DNA from: Kaistella polysaccharea
GTDB taxonomy: Bacteria > Bacteroidota > Bacteroidia > Flavobacteriales > Weeksellaceae
Direction: 5' to 3'
Length of the DNA stretch: 64,000 nucleotides
Assembly: GCF_020410745.1 (NCBI RefSeq)
Contig: NZ_CP084528.1
Coordinates: forward strand, 992,001 to 1,056,000
Below, in pieces: positions 1-8,357 of the stretch (position 1 is the first letter of the stretch; every line of letters begins with the position of its first letter). The notes below the pieces were generated by a model that made no database searches, had not been told where the DNA came from, and saw only the letters and a program-made list of their open reading frames with translations. Position numbers and translations under genes: made by a program.

Positions 1-2
1 GC

Positions 3-878
3 ACCACGGTATATGCTTTATTTTTACTCAGTACGATTCGCGATATATCCAGCGGTATTTACGTGCCCGCGCTCAGTATTTATTTGCTTATTGTGTTGAC
101 GGTTATCGATATTTTTCTATTTATTTATTTTCTGAATTATGTGACCCAAACAGTAAAGTATGAAACAGTAATTGATCGCGTTCGCGTTCAAACCTATAAT
201 ACAATCGAACGTGATTTCGCGGAAATTCGTCATATTTTACCGAGCTGGATTAATGATTCTGCAACCATTATTTCTGCACAGAAATCAGACTATTTTCAAG
301 GTTTCAATACCAAAAGATTGCTAGAAATTACAGAAAGCAATCAAGTTCAAATTCAATTTCTTTTTCCGGCAGGCCAGTTTACTTTAGAAGGAACACCTTG
401 CATTAAAGTGTACGGTAAGAATAAAATAACCCCCGAACTCCTGAAAGAAATCGCAGACTGCGCCGACTTTTTCACTGGACAACCCATTGACCGAAACGCA
501 GATTATGGTTTTCACCATCTTGCAGAGATCGCCCTTAAAGCGCTCAGTCCTGGAATAAATGATCCCGGAACTGCTGTACTTGCATTGCACGCACTGTTTG
601 CACTTTTTGATTACCGAAAATATCAGCAGTTACCAGAAACAATTTTAAATGATACAGATGAAATAGCAATATTTCGTAAAAGTTCGAATTTTGATAAACT
701 GTTTAATCAATGCCTACAACCCATCTGGAATTACGGGAAAGATGATGATTACATACAATCGACATTTTTAGAAATGTTGAATCAGCTGAAAAATCAGGAT
801 AGTAAACATTTATATTTCAGTCTGTTTGAAGCTTGGATATTAAAAGTAAAAACACATCAGCTCAGTTTAAAACGCTGA
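3..878 (+). CDS. DUF2254 family membrane protein (5' end outside window)
   Basis: The reading frame is already open at the left edge (frame starts at base 3), so only the C-terminal 291 residues or so are visible. They begin in one membrane segment, continue into a second (roughly residues 21-45 of the visible part), and end in a long soluble domain. The segment LAEIALKALSPGINDPGTA is the signature block of DUF2254 predicted membrane proteins, which are usually a little over 400 residues. A GTG at 63 could be mistaken for the start, but it lies inside the conserved membrane segment. The biochemical role of DUF2254 is unknown. The family call is firm; no function is claimed. Confidence 0.8.
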   Translation, partial: TTVYALFLLSTIRDISSGIYVPALSIYLLIVLTVIDIFLFIYFLNYVTQTVKYETVIDRVRVQTYNTIERDFAEIRHILPSWINDSATIISAQKSDYFQGFNTKRLLEITESNQVQIQFLFPAGQFTLEGTPCIKVYGKNKITPELLKEIADCADFFTGQPIDRNADYGFHHLAEIALKALSPGINDPGTAVLALHALFALFDYRKYQQLPETILNDTDEIAIFRKSSNFDKLFNQCLQPIWNYGKDDDYIQSTFLEMLNQLKNQDSKHLYFSLFEAWILKVKTHQLSLKR

Positions 879-926
879 CAATGTGAAATTTATTTTTAAG
901 AGTTTGCATTGATAATCCTTCACAAT

Positions 927-963
927 AAAATGTTCCAAAGCGAAAATCACTTTGGAACATTTT
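927..963. terminator. Bidirectional rho-independent terminator
   Basis: A 14-bp perfect inverted repeat (AAAATGTTCCAAAG at 927-940, its complement at 950-963) with a 9-nt loop. A-rich and T-rich arms give U-tracts in both directions. It lies between the convergent DUF2254 and DJ-1/PfpI genes. Confidence 0.85.
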
Positions 964-990
964 GATTAATCAATAGAACTTAAGTCTATT

Positions 991-1671
991 TTATTTTTGA
1001 AGTTTAGCCAATAACATTTCAGCTACTTTTTCAGATGACGCTGGGTTTTGACCCGTGATCAACAAACCGTCTTCGATTGCATATTCTTCGAAATCTCCTT
1101 TTTTACTGTAGATGCCACCATTTTTTTTCAACATGTCTTCTACTAAGAAAGGAACAACATCGGTTAATTGTACCAATTCTTCTTCCGTATTCGTAAATCC
1201 GGTTACTTTTTTACCTTTTACCAATGGTTCTCCATCTGTGTTTTTCACATGTTTCAAAGCTGCCGGAGCATGACAAACAAAAGATACAGGTTTATCGGAA
1301 TTGTAGAAACTTTCGATCAATTTTGCGGAAGTTTCGCTTTCTGCCAAATCCCATAATGGTCCGTGACCGCCTGGATAAAATACCGCATCGTAATCTTCTG
1401 ATGAAACCTCCGAAAGTTTGTGCGTTTCACTTAATTTTTCTTGTAAAGCTGCATCCGCTTTGAATCTTTTTGTGGATTCCGTTTGATTTTCCGGTTTGTC
1501 ACTTGTAGGATCAATCGGTGGTTGACCGCCTTTTGGGGAAGCTAAAGTTACTTCAACTCCTTTATCTACTAAATAGTAATAAGGACTTGCAAATTCTTCA
1601 ATCCAAAATCCGGTTTTTTCGCCAGTGTTTCCTAATTGATCGTGTGATGTTAAGACAAATAATATTTTCAT
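991..1671 (-). CDS. DJ-1/PfpI family protein (Hsp31-like, type 1 glutamine amidotransferase domain)
   Basis: A 226-residue single-domain protein of the DJ-1/PfpI superfamily. The nucleophile elbow is FVCHAPAAL with Cys133 followed by His134, and the conserved acidic residue is in GFWIEE (Glu25/26). The longer N-terminal region with PIDPTSDKP resembles the Hsp31/class III branch, whose members have glyoxalase III, deglycase or chaperone activity. Which activity applies here cannot be read from the sequence. It is cytosolic, with no signal peptide. It lies downstream of a reductase cluster on the same strand, separated by 194 bp containing a dispersed repeat, so it may have its own promoter. 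Context suggests handling of reactive carbonyls. Confidence 0.85.
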   Translation of the reverse strand: MKILFVLTSHDQLGNTGEKTGFWIEEFASPYYYLVDKGVEVTLASPKGGQPPIDPTSDKPENQTESTKRFKADAALQEKLSETHKLSEVSSEDYDAVFYPGGHGPLWDLAESETSAKLIESFYNSDKPVSFVCHAPAALKHVKNTDGEPLVKGKKVTGFTNTEEELVQLTDVVPFLVEDMLKKNGGIYSKKGDFEEYAIEDGLLITGQNPASSEKVAEMLLAKLQK

Positions 1672-1784
1672 AATATATTTTTTAAGTGTTTGAATTTTTA
1701 ATAATTTAATGATTATTCATATTGAACAATAAAATTTTAACGAAAAGCCTCGCAAAGGTTTCTTTAAAAGAATGCTGTTTTACG

Positions 1785-1823
1785 TACTTCTTTAAGTTCG
1801 CAAAGGCGTTTCACTTAGCAATG
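1785..1823. repeat. Dispersed intergenic repeat, copy 1 (CGCAAAGGCG family)
   Basis: A stretch beginning TACTTCTT, continuing through CGCAAAGGCGTTTCACTTAG and ending GCAATG is closely matched at 7464-7508. It lies in the gap between the DJ-1 and alcohol dehydrogenase genes. Confidence 0.65.
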
Positions 1824-1865
1824 CCCGCAATGAATTGTTAGTTTAATTTTTTAAAATTCTGATTT

Positions 1866-3026
1866 TTAATAACTCATTTCGATGATTTTCTGAGCATCAG
1901 AAGGTTTCAAAGATTTATGTTCGCCAAGTCCTTCCCAACCTCTTTCAGTAAATCGTTTTGCAACGGTACTTCCAGTTTCAGTGTAATCTTTGGTATAATC
2001 TGATAATTTAATATCGATTCCCAAAGATTTGAAAAACTCATCGGTTTTGTCGATTCCAGCGTGGGCTTTTTCTTCTAAAATTCCTTCCGTGATATTCCAA
2101 ACGCGTTCGGCGTATTGCGCCAATTTTTCTTTCTTGGTTTCGAAATTATAACGGTAATGATTTCCGGCTAAAATGGCCAAAGTTCGAGCGTGATCGATTC
2201 CGTAAAGTGCCGTCAGTTCGTGACCCATGGAGTGAACTGCCCAATCTCCCGGAACTCCTTGCTGAATTAATCCGTTCAAAGCCATGGTACAACTCCACAT
2301 AAAATTTGAAGCTGCTTCATAATTGGTTGGATCTTTCATAATTTCCGGAGCCACTTCAACCAAAGTCTGCATAATACTTTCCGCAAAACGATCCTGTAAT
2401 TTGGCACCAATCGGATACGTCATATATTGTTCCATCACGTGCGTGAAAGCATCAGCAATTCCGTTCGCCAATTGACGTTGTGGAATTGATTTGATCACTT
2501 CCGGATCCAAAACAGAAAATTGTGGGAACATTCCCGATCCACCAAAAGCTAATTTTTCTTTCGTTTCGGCTCTCGTAATTACGGAACCAGAATTCATTTC
2601 TGAACCTGTTGCAGGAAGTGTTAGAACTGTCGCGAAAGGCATTGCTTCCGTCACTGGTTTTTTTTTAGTCAATAAATCCCAAGGAGTTTCGCCTTCATAT
2701 AAAGCTGCGGCTGATAAAAATTTAGTTCCGTCGATTACTGAACCGCCACCAACTGCTAAAAGATAAGTAATGTTTTCTTCTTTGATTACTTTTAAAGCCT
2801 CCAATAAAACGCTGTATTCAGGATTGGCAGGAATTCCACCGAATTCTACAACTTCATAACCTGAAAGTGCATTTTTCACTTGGTCATAAACTCCATTTTT
2901 CATAATACTTCCACCGCCGTAAAGCATCAATATTTTTGAGTTTGCTGGAATTTCAGTTGGAAGATTTTCTATTTGACCTTTACCAAACAAAATTTTTGTT
3001 GGATTTCTGTATTTAAAATTGTTCAT
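1866..3026 (-). CDS. yqhD: Iron-containing alcohol dehydrogenase / NADPH-dependent aldehyde reductase (YqhD-like)
   Basis: A 386-residue group III metal-dependent alcohol dehydrogenase. The Rossmann-like N-terminal half carries GGGSVID (residues 93-99). The C-terminal helical half carries the metal ligands Asp192, His196, His265 and His279, which match E. coli YqhD (D194/H198/H267/H281) with a constant offset of two. YqhD-type enzymes reduce a wide range of short aldehydes with NADPH and protect against lipid-peroxidation products. The gene starts 17 bp after the upstream curA-like gene ends, so they are probably co-transcribed. The gene symbol is by similarity of motifs only. Confidence 0.88.
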   Translation of the reverse strand: MNNFKYRNPTKILFGKGQIENLPTEIPANSKILMLYGGGSIMKNGVYDQVKNALSGYEVVEFGGIPANPEYSVLLEALKVIKEENITYLLAVGGGSVIDGTKFLSAAALYEGETPWDLLTKKKPVTEAMPFATVLTLPATGSEMNSGSVITRAETKEKLAFGGSGMFPQFSVLDPEVIKSIPQRQLANGIADAFTHVMEQYMTYPIGAKLQDRFAESIMQTLVEVAPEIMKDPTNYEAASNFMWSCTMALNGLIQQGVPGDWAVHSMGHELTALYGIDHARTLAILAGNHYRYNFETKKEKLAQYAERVWNITEGILEEKAHAGIDKTDEFFKSLGIDIKLSDYTKDYTETGSTVAKRFTERGWEGLGEHKSLKPSDAQKIIEMSY

Positions 3027-3043
3027 ATAATGTATTTTAATGT

Positions 3044-4039
3044 TTATATTTTTACGATCATTTTCCCTTTATTCTTACCGTCGAAAAGGTCGATAAAAGC
3101 CTGTGGAATGTTTTCAAAACCTTCCACGATGGTTTCTGAATAAGTAAGTTTTCCTTCCGTTAACCATTGCGATAAATGTTTCATTCCTTCCGGAAACTTC
3201 TCGGCATAATTCCCAACAATGAAACCTTGCATTAAAGCAGATTTCCGAATTAAAAAATGCTCAACTCTTGGACCTTGAGGAACGGAGGTATCGTTGTAAG
3301 CGGAAATGGCGCCACACACAATAATTCTTCCTAATCTGTTGATATTCGCATGAACGCTGTCCGAAATAGTTCCGCCCACATTGTCAAAATATACATCAAC
3401 TCCATCGGGACAAACCTCTGCAATGGCTTTGGTCATGTTCGTCGTTGTTTTATAATTGATGGCTTCATCAAAACCGAATTTTGATTTTAGCATTTCTACT
3501 TTTTCATCTGTTCCGGCGATTCCGATAACGCGACAACCTAATATTTTTCCGATTTGACCAACGATACTTCCGACCGCTCCGGCTGCTCCGGAAACAACAA
3601 GGGTTTCTCCTTTTTGCGGTTTTCCAATTTCTGTCAATCCGAAATAAGCAGTTAATCCTGTCATTCCCAAAACACCGAGATAGTTAGAAAGTGGCGCTAT
3701 TTTATCATCTATTTTTAAAAGATTTTCTCCTTTTGAAGTTTGAAATTCTTTCCAGTTCAACATTCCCGAAACAAAATCTCCTTTTTTGAACTTTTCATTT
3801 TGCGATTCTGTCACTTCTGCTACGACTCCGGAACTCATCACTTTTTGAAGTTCAAAAGGTGGAACATAAGATTTTGCATCACTCATTCTTCCTCTTAAAT
3901 AAGGATCTACAGAAACAAACTTTGTTTTTAAAAGAATTTCTCCCTCCTTTAGAACAGGCATTTCTTCCTCCACCAATTTAAAATTTGAAAGTTGAGGTTT
4001 CCCAACTGGACGACTATTAATTATTATTATATTATTCAT
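3044..4039 (-). CDS. curA: Zinc-independent MDR NADP-dependent oxidoreductase (CurA/LTB4DH-like)
   Basis: A 331-residue medium-chain reductase of the PTGR/CurA type. It has an N-terminal GroES-like fold with VDPYLRGRM (about 44-52) and a nucleotide-binding loop GAAGAVGS (151-158). It lacks the Cys/His zinc ligands of classical alcohol dehydrogenases. Family members reduce the C=C bond of alpha,beta-unsaturated ketones and aldehydes with NADPH; in E. coli CurA the substrate is curcumin. It sits directly upstream of the aldehyde reductase and 71 bp downstream of a TetR regulator, which fits a detoxification operon for reactive carbonyl electrophiles. The substrate is inferred, not shown. Confidence 0.85.
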   Translation of the reverse strand: MNNIIIINSRPVGKPQLSNFKLVEEEMPVLKEGEILLKTKFVSVDPYLRGRMSDAKSYVPPFELQKVMSSGVVAEVTESQNEKFKKGDFVSGMLNWKEFQTSKGENLLKIDDKIAPLSNYLGVLGMTGLTAYFGLTEIGKPQKGETLVVSGAAGAVGSIVGQIGKILGCRVIGIAGTDEKVEMLKSKFGFDEAINYKTTTNMTKAIAEVCPDGVDVYFDNVGGTISDSVHANINRLGRIIVCGAISAYNDTSVPQGPRVEHFLIRKSALMQGFIVGNYAEKFPEGMKHLSQWLTEGKLTYSETIVEGFENIPQAFIDLFDGKNKGKMIVKI

Positions 4040-4110
4040 TGTGTTGAATTTTTTTAATTTTTAAAGAATTGATATTCTGAGAGAAAAAATTGTGACTTGC
4101 AGAATATCTC

Positions 4111-4689
4111 TTATATTTTTATCGCATCCCAAGCTGCTTTAAAAGTCTCTGCTTTTTTTCCCTCACTTAAAGTATATATTTCCCGTTCCTGCATTCCTAA
4201 TAAAAAAGAAAGTGGATAAACGGTAAAAGCGTATAAAATATAATCGGAAAGCGGTTTTATAATTCCCTCTTTTTTTCCTTTTTCCCAAAGATTTAATAAA
4301 GGTTGCAAATTTTTTAAACCTTCTACTCTAATCACCTCCTCTATCATTGGACTGTTGTCACATTGCGATAAAAAGTTGGCTTCTTTAATTCGATTTAGTT
4401 TGTAGTTCGCGATATTAAACCAAATGAGTTCAAAACCTTTTTCCACAGATAAATCTTCAGTATAACCTTCAGAAGCGCAATTGCTAAAATCTTCTTTAAC
4501 TTCCAGATACAACTTATTGACGAGATCCTGTTTGTTTTCGAAATAAAGATAAATCGTAGCTGGAGCAACTCCTGCCAGCTGCGCAATTTTAGACATCGGT
4601 GCATTGTGAAAACCATGATTATTCACCAAAGTCAGGGTAGCGTTCAATAGCGCATTTCTTTTATCTGTTATTTTTTCTTTTTTGATCAT
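4111..4689 (-). CDS. TetR/AcrR family transcriptional regulator
   Basis: A 192-residue regulator. The N-terminal helix-turn-helix (about residues 30-53) includes MSKIAQLAGVAPATIYLYF, the canonical TetR recognition helix followed by ENKQDLV. The C-terminal ligand-binding domain is unassigned. It starts 2 bp after the stop of the upstream DoxX gene, so the two are one transcript. A perfect 14-bp palindrome (5126-5139) lies in front of that transcript and is the obvious candidate operator for autoregulation and control of the downstream curA-yqhD genes. Confidence 0.9.
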   Translation of the reverse strand: MIKKEKITDKRNALLNATLTLVNNHGFHNAPMSKIAQLAGVAPATIYLYFENKQDLVNKLYLEVKEDFSNCASEGYTEDLSVEKGFELIWFNIANYKLNRIKEANFLSQCDNSPMIEEVIRVEGLKNLQPLLNLWEKGKKEGIIKPLSDYILYAFTVYPLSFLLGMQEREIYTLSEGKKAETFKAAWDAIKI

Positions 4690-4691
4690 AA

Positions 4692-5081
4692 TTAAATTCT
4701 TGCGAGCGAAGTAAATTTATAGGATTTCCAAGAGAGCCAAATCAATACAAATTGAAAGAACAATCTGAAATACGCCATCGTATGACTTCCGATAACGGGT
4801 TGATCTTTTAAAGCATCTGTAATATGAAGTGGTAAGAAAATCACCATCAGAACGAAAATTCCGAACAGGCCGTACTTCGTATATTTTTGATTTAAAAATA
4901 AGGTGACAATCCCTAATGAAAGCTCAACAATACCCGACAGGTAAACAATTGCCACCGGAAAAGGTAAAAATGAGGGAACAATAGGAAGGTAAAATTTGGG
5001 ATTCCATAGATGATAAACACCTGCAACCATCATCAAAACGGCTAAAAGGACACTTGTAATGACCCAAAATATTACTCTCAT
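4692..5081 (-). CDS. DoxX-like membrane protein
   Basis: A 129-residue protein with four predicted membrane helices (starts MRVIFWVITSVLLAV; a conserved GIVELSLG block follows the second helix), typical of the DoxX/DoxD-like family of small redox-associated membrane proteins. An upstream ATG at 5138 would add 19 residues, but that ATG lies inside the palindrome AATGAACGTTCATT that looks like a repressor site, and the extension is not hydrophobic-leader-like. I therefore start at 5081. It is the first gene of the tetR-curA-yqhD cluster. Its molecular function is not known. Confidence 0.8.
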   Translation of the reverse strand: MRVIFWVITSVLLAVLMMVAGVYHLWNPKFYLPIVPSFLPFPVAIVYLSGIVELSLGIVTLFLNQKYTKYGLFGIFVLMVIFLPLHITDALKDQPVIGSHTMAYFRLFFQFVLIWLSWKSYKFTSLARI

Positions 5082-5125
5082 GATTAGTCTTTTATCTTTT
5101 AACAGGACAAAGATACAAAAAAAAG

Positions 5126-5139
5126 AATGAACGTTCATT
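5126..5139. promoter_or_regulatory. Putative TetR operator
   Basis: The perfect 14-bp palindrome AATGAACGTTCATT lies 45 bp upstream of the doxX start and thus before doxX-tetR. The GAACGTTC core is a common TetR-family operator form. That the adjacent TetR protein binds it is inference. Confidence 0.65.
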
Positions 5140-5282
5140 TATTTCATCTATTAGGGAAATTTGGAATCTTTTTTGAGACCAATTCAGCGACCTTCATTTA
5201 AGTCAAATACTTTTAATTTCTCGGAAAAACAATCCTTTCAATTCCTCTTAAACTCTTATTTTAGCACATCTAAAAATGCCGC

Positions 5283-7406
5283 ATGAATTCCATTGATTAT
5301 ATTAAAAAATTCCTTCCCTTATCTGACAATAATATTAAAGCAACGCTGAAACTTTTGGCGGAAGATTGTACGATTCCTTTCATTTCCCGTTATCGAAAAG
5401 ATGCAACCGGAAATCTGGATGAAGTTCAAATTGAAGGAATTTTTAAACTCAACAAACAGTTTGAGGACATCATCAAAAGGAAAGAAAGCATTTTAAAATC
5501 CATTGAAGAACAAGATGCTTTAACACCAGAATTTAAAAAAAGAATTGATGGAAGCTTTGATCTGCAGGAACTGGAAGATTTGTATTTGCCTTTCAAAAAA
5601 AAGCGAAAAACAAAAGCCGATGCGGCGAAAGAGAAAGGTTTAGAACCATTGGCAAGAATGATTATGAGTCAGAACGCCAACCATCTGGAAAGCTTAGCCT
5701 CCAGATATTTAAATGATCAGGTTTCTACGGAAGAAGAGGCTTTGCAGGGAGCGCGAGATATTATGGCGGAATGGATCAATGAAAATATGTACGTTCGGAA
5801 AAATTTGCGTCGATTGTTTCAAAGAAAAGCGGTCATTACCTCCAAAGTCATTAAGACAAAAAAAGACGAAGAAGCGGCCCAGAAATTTTCGCAATATTTT
5901 GAGTGGGAAGAAAGTCTGAACCGAATTCCGTCGCACCGATTATTGGCAATGTTGCGTGCAGAAACTGAAGGATTTGTAAAAACAAATATCGGAATTGACA
6001 AAGGAGAAGCATTGGAATTTATTGAAAACGCCCTCATCAAATCAAATAATGAATGCGCAGATCAAATTGCTTTGGCCATCAAAGATTCTTATAAAAGATT
6101 GCTGGAACCGGCGATTTCTAATGAAACTTTACAGGAAGCCAAAGAAAAAGCAGACCAGAAAGCCATTGAAATATTCTCTGAAAACCTACGGCAACTTCTA
6201 CTCGCTCCGCCCTTAGGAGAGAAAAGAATTCTGGCGATTGATCCAGGATTCAAAAGTGGGTGTAAAATCGTTTGCCTCGATGAGAAAGGTGATTTGCTGC
6301 ACAACGAAACGATTTATCCACATGCGCCCCAGAATGAAACGGGAATGGCGATGAAGAAAGTCCGGTCGCTCGTGAACTCTTTTAATATTGAAGCGATTTC
6401 AATTGGAAACGGAACGGCAAGTCGGGAAACTGAATTTTTTATTAAGAAAATTGCTTTTGATAAACCACCACTGGTTTTCATTGTTTCTGAAGCAGGTGCT
6501 TCGGTTTATTCGGCGAGTAAAATTGCTAGAGATGAATTTCCGAGTTATGATGTGACGGTCCGTGGAGCGATTTCGATAGGACGGAGACTTTCCGATCCGT
6601 TGGCAGAATTGGTGAAAATTGATGCAAAGTCGATTGGTGTCGGACAATATCAACACGATGTAGATCAAACACAATTGAAAAACGAACTCGATTCTACGGT
6701 CATGAAATGTGTGAATTCGGTTGGTATCAATCTGAATACGGCGAGTAAATCTTTGCTCAGTTACGTTTCCGGAATTGGGGACAAGATGGCAGAAAACATT
6801 GTGAATTACCGCACAGAACATGGCGCTTTTGAAGACCGAAAACAATTAAAGAAAGTTGCAAGACTGGGTGAAAAAGCCTATCAACAAGCCGCAGCATTTA
6901 TTAGAATTACGAATGGTGAAAATCCGTTGGATAATTCGGCCGTTCATCCGGAAGCATATTCGATTGTTGAAAAAATGGCGAAAGATTTAGGCATTAAAAC
7001 GAACGAGCTCATCGCAAATAAAGAAAAAATTCAAACCATTAATCCAGAAAATTATATCACGGAAGCGATTGGTATTTTAGGAATTAAAGATATTTTGAAA
7101 GAACTGGAAAAACCCGGTTTAGATCCGCGAAAAGCAGCGAAAGTTTTTGAATTTGATCCAACTGTAAAATCCATTAAAAATCTAAAAGCAGGAATGGTTT
7201 TGCCCGGAATTGTAAATAATATTACCGCCTTCGGATGCTTTGTAGATGTCGGAATTAAGGAAAGTGGACTGGTTCATATTTCAAAGTTGAAAGAAGGTTT
7301 TGTGAGCGACGTGAATGAAGTGGTAAAGCTGCATCAGCATGTTCAGGTGAAAGTGACGGAAGTTGATGAGGCGAGGAAGCGGATTCAGTTGAGTATGATT
7401 CTGTAG
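5283..7406 (+). CDS. tex: Tex family S1 RNA-binding transcription accessory protein
   Basis: A 707-residue protein with the full Tex architecture. A helical N-terminal region is followed by a YqgF/RuvX-like RNase H fold beginning at ILAIDPGFKSG (about residue 313). A helix-hairpin-helix block comes next (LNTASKSLLSYVSGIGDKMA, about 484). A C-terminal S1 domain begins at about 636 and contains GCFVDVGIKESGLVHISKL. Tex is a conserved bacterial relative of eukaryotic Spt6; it binds RNA and influences transcription and RNA turnover. The ATG at 5283 gives the expected N-terminus. It is transcribed divergently from the doxX cluster and is apparently monocistronic. Confidence 0.93.
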   Translation: MNSIDYIKKFLPLSDNNIKATLKLLAEDCTIPFISRYRKDATGNLDEVQIEGIFKLNKQFEDIIKRKESILKSIEEQDALTPEFKKRIDGSFDLQELEDLYLPFKKKRKTKADAAKEKGLEPLARMIMSQNANHLESLASRYLNDQVSTEEEALQGARDIMAEWINENMYVRKNLRRLFQRKAVITSKVIKTKKDEEAAQKFSQYFEWEESLNRIPSHRLLAMLRAETEGFVKTNIGIDKGEALEFIENALIKSNNECADQIALAIKDSYKRLLEPAISNETLQEAKEKADQKAIEIFSENLRQLLLAPPLGEKRILAIDPGFKSGCKIVCLDEKGDLLHNETIYPHAPQNETGMAMKKVRSLVNSFNIEAISIGNGTASRETEFFIKKIAFDKPPLVFIVSEAGASVYSASKIARDEFPSYDVTVRGAISIGRRLSDPLAELVKIDAKSIGVGQYQHDVDQTQLKNELDSTVMKCVNSVGINLNTASKSLLSYVSGIGDKMAENIVNYRTEHGAFEDRKQLKKVARLGEKAYQQAAAFIRITNGENPLDNSAVHPEAYSIVEKMAKDLGIKTNELIANKEKIQTINPENYITEAIGILGIKDILKELEKPGLDPRKAAKVFEFDPTVKSIKNLKAGMVLPGIVNNITAFGCFVDVGIKESGLVHISKLKEGFVSDVNEVVKLHQHVQVKVTEVDEARKRIQLSMIL

Positions 7407-7463
7407 GAATCAATTTTATTCTTAATTTTTTTTAACGCAAAAACGCAAAGATTTTAATCAGTT

Positions 7464-7508
7464 TACTTCTTAGAATTACGGTCGCAAAGGCGCTTCGCTC
7501 AGCAAATG
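7464..7508. repeat. Dispersed intergenic repeat, copy 2 (CGCAAAGGCG family)
   Basis: Matches 1785-1823: TACTTCTT, then GTCGCAAAGGCGCTTCGCTC followed by AGCAAATG. It occupies the gap between the convergent tex and GDPD genes. A further CGCAAAG occurs just upstream (about 7444). Confidence 0.65.
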
Positions 7509-7564
7509 GATTTATTTAAAATTTGAATAGGAGTTCTGATAAGTAAGTTTTTACAAAAATCTTT

Positions 7565-8260
7565 TTACTTATTCATCAATTGATTAGGAATGTCGGTGGT
7601 GATAAAATCGATGCCTTGTTTTTTCAGTTCTTCAAATATTTCAGGGTTGTTTACCGTCCAGGAATTGGTGATTAATCCGAGAGTTTTTGCCTCTGAAATC
7701 CAGGTTGGGTTTTTCAGGAAAATAGAGTAATGATAATCGATTCCATCAAATCTTTTTTCTTTTATTTCTAAAGGTGAAAGTTCTCCATTCAGGTAAAATA
7801 CTTTAAAATCAGGTTCTTCTTTTTTAATCTGCTCGCAAATATTTAGACTGAAAGAAATAAATTCGCATTGTGATTGTAGCTGAAATTTTTTAACCCACTG
7901 AACGGCTTTATGAACCAGGTCATTTTCCTTATTTTTCCACTTGATTGGTTTCAGTTCTATCATCAGTTTTAAGGATGGATATTCTTTTCCTTTTTCTAAA
8001 TACTCCTTTAATGTTGGAAGATTCTCCCCGTTTTGTAATTTCAGTTTTTCCAAATCTGCAAAATTGGTTTCGGAAATCTCTAAGTTGTAAAAATATTCAT
8101 CATGATAAATAAGGAGCACGCCGTCTTTTGACATTCGAACGTCGAACTCTGTCCCATAAATATTTAAAATCTGAGCATTTTTTAACGCTTGAAGAGAATT
8201 TTCTGTGGTTGGAGGATTTGTTTGCCAAAAGCCGCGGTGCGCGATAATTTGAGTTTGCAT
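7565..8260 (-). CDS. Glycerophosphodiester phosphodiesterase family protein
   Basis: A 231-residue GDPD-fold protein. Visible active-site residues match the family: His8-Arg9 in AHRGFW, Glu38 and Asp40 in GTEFDVR, and His53 in YHDE. These enzymes hydrolyse glycerophosphodiesters to sn-glycerol 3-phosphate and an alcohol. No signal peptide is seen from this start, so it is probably cytoplasmic. An in-frame extension to 8392 exists, but it would overlap the neighbouring SDR gene and run through that gene's terminator. A TAAATTTG element sits just upstream of 8260. Both points support the shorter start. Confidence 0.85.
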   Translation of the reverse strand: MQTQIIAHRGFWQTNPPTTENSLQALKNAQILNIYGTEFDVRMSKDGVLLIYHDEYFYNLEISETNFADLEKLKLQNGENLPTLKEYLEKGKEYPSLKLMIELKPIKWKNKENDLVHKAVQWVKKFQLQSQCEFISFSLNICEQIKKEEPDFKVFYLNGELSPLEIKEKRFDGIDYHYSIFLKNPTWISEAKTLGLITNSWTVNNPEIFEELKKQGIDFITTDIPNQLMNK

Positions 8261-8276
8261 GATGAACAAATTTAAA

Positions 8277-8314
8277 ACTAAAAAAAAACAAAGCGAGTAA
8301 AAACCCGCTTTTGT
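8277..8314 (-). terminator. Rho-independent terminator of the SDR gene
   Basis: On the minus strand an imperfect stem built from ACAAAGCG/CGCTTTTGT is followed by a long U-run (the A9 tract on the plus strand). It lies 44 bp after the SDR stop and just upstream of the GDPD start. Confidence 0.7.
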
Positions 8315-8357
8315 TGTAAAGTATTGAAACTCTTTATTGATAAATTTAAGAAGACGA

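Noticed and set aside
6399-6845. 148-codon frame antisense to tex
   Set aside because: The tex protein is continuous and matches its family across this region; the reverse frame shows no recognisable motif.
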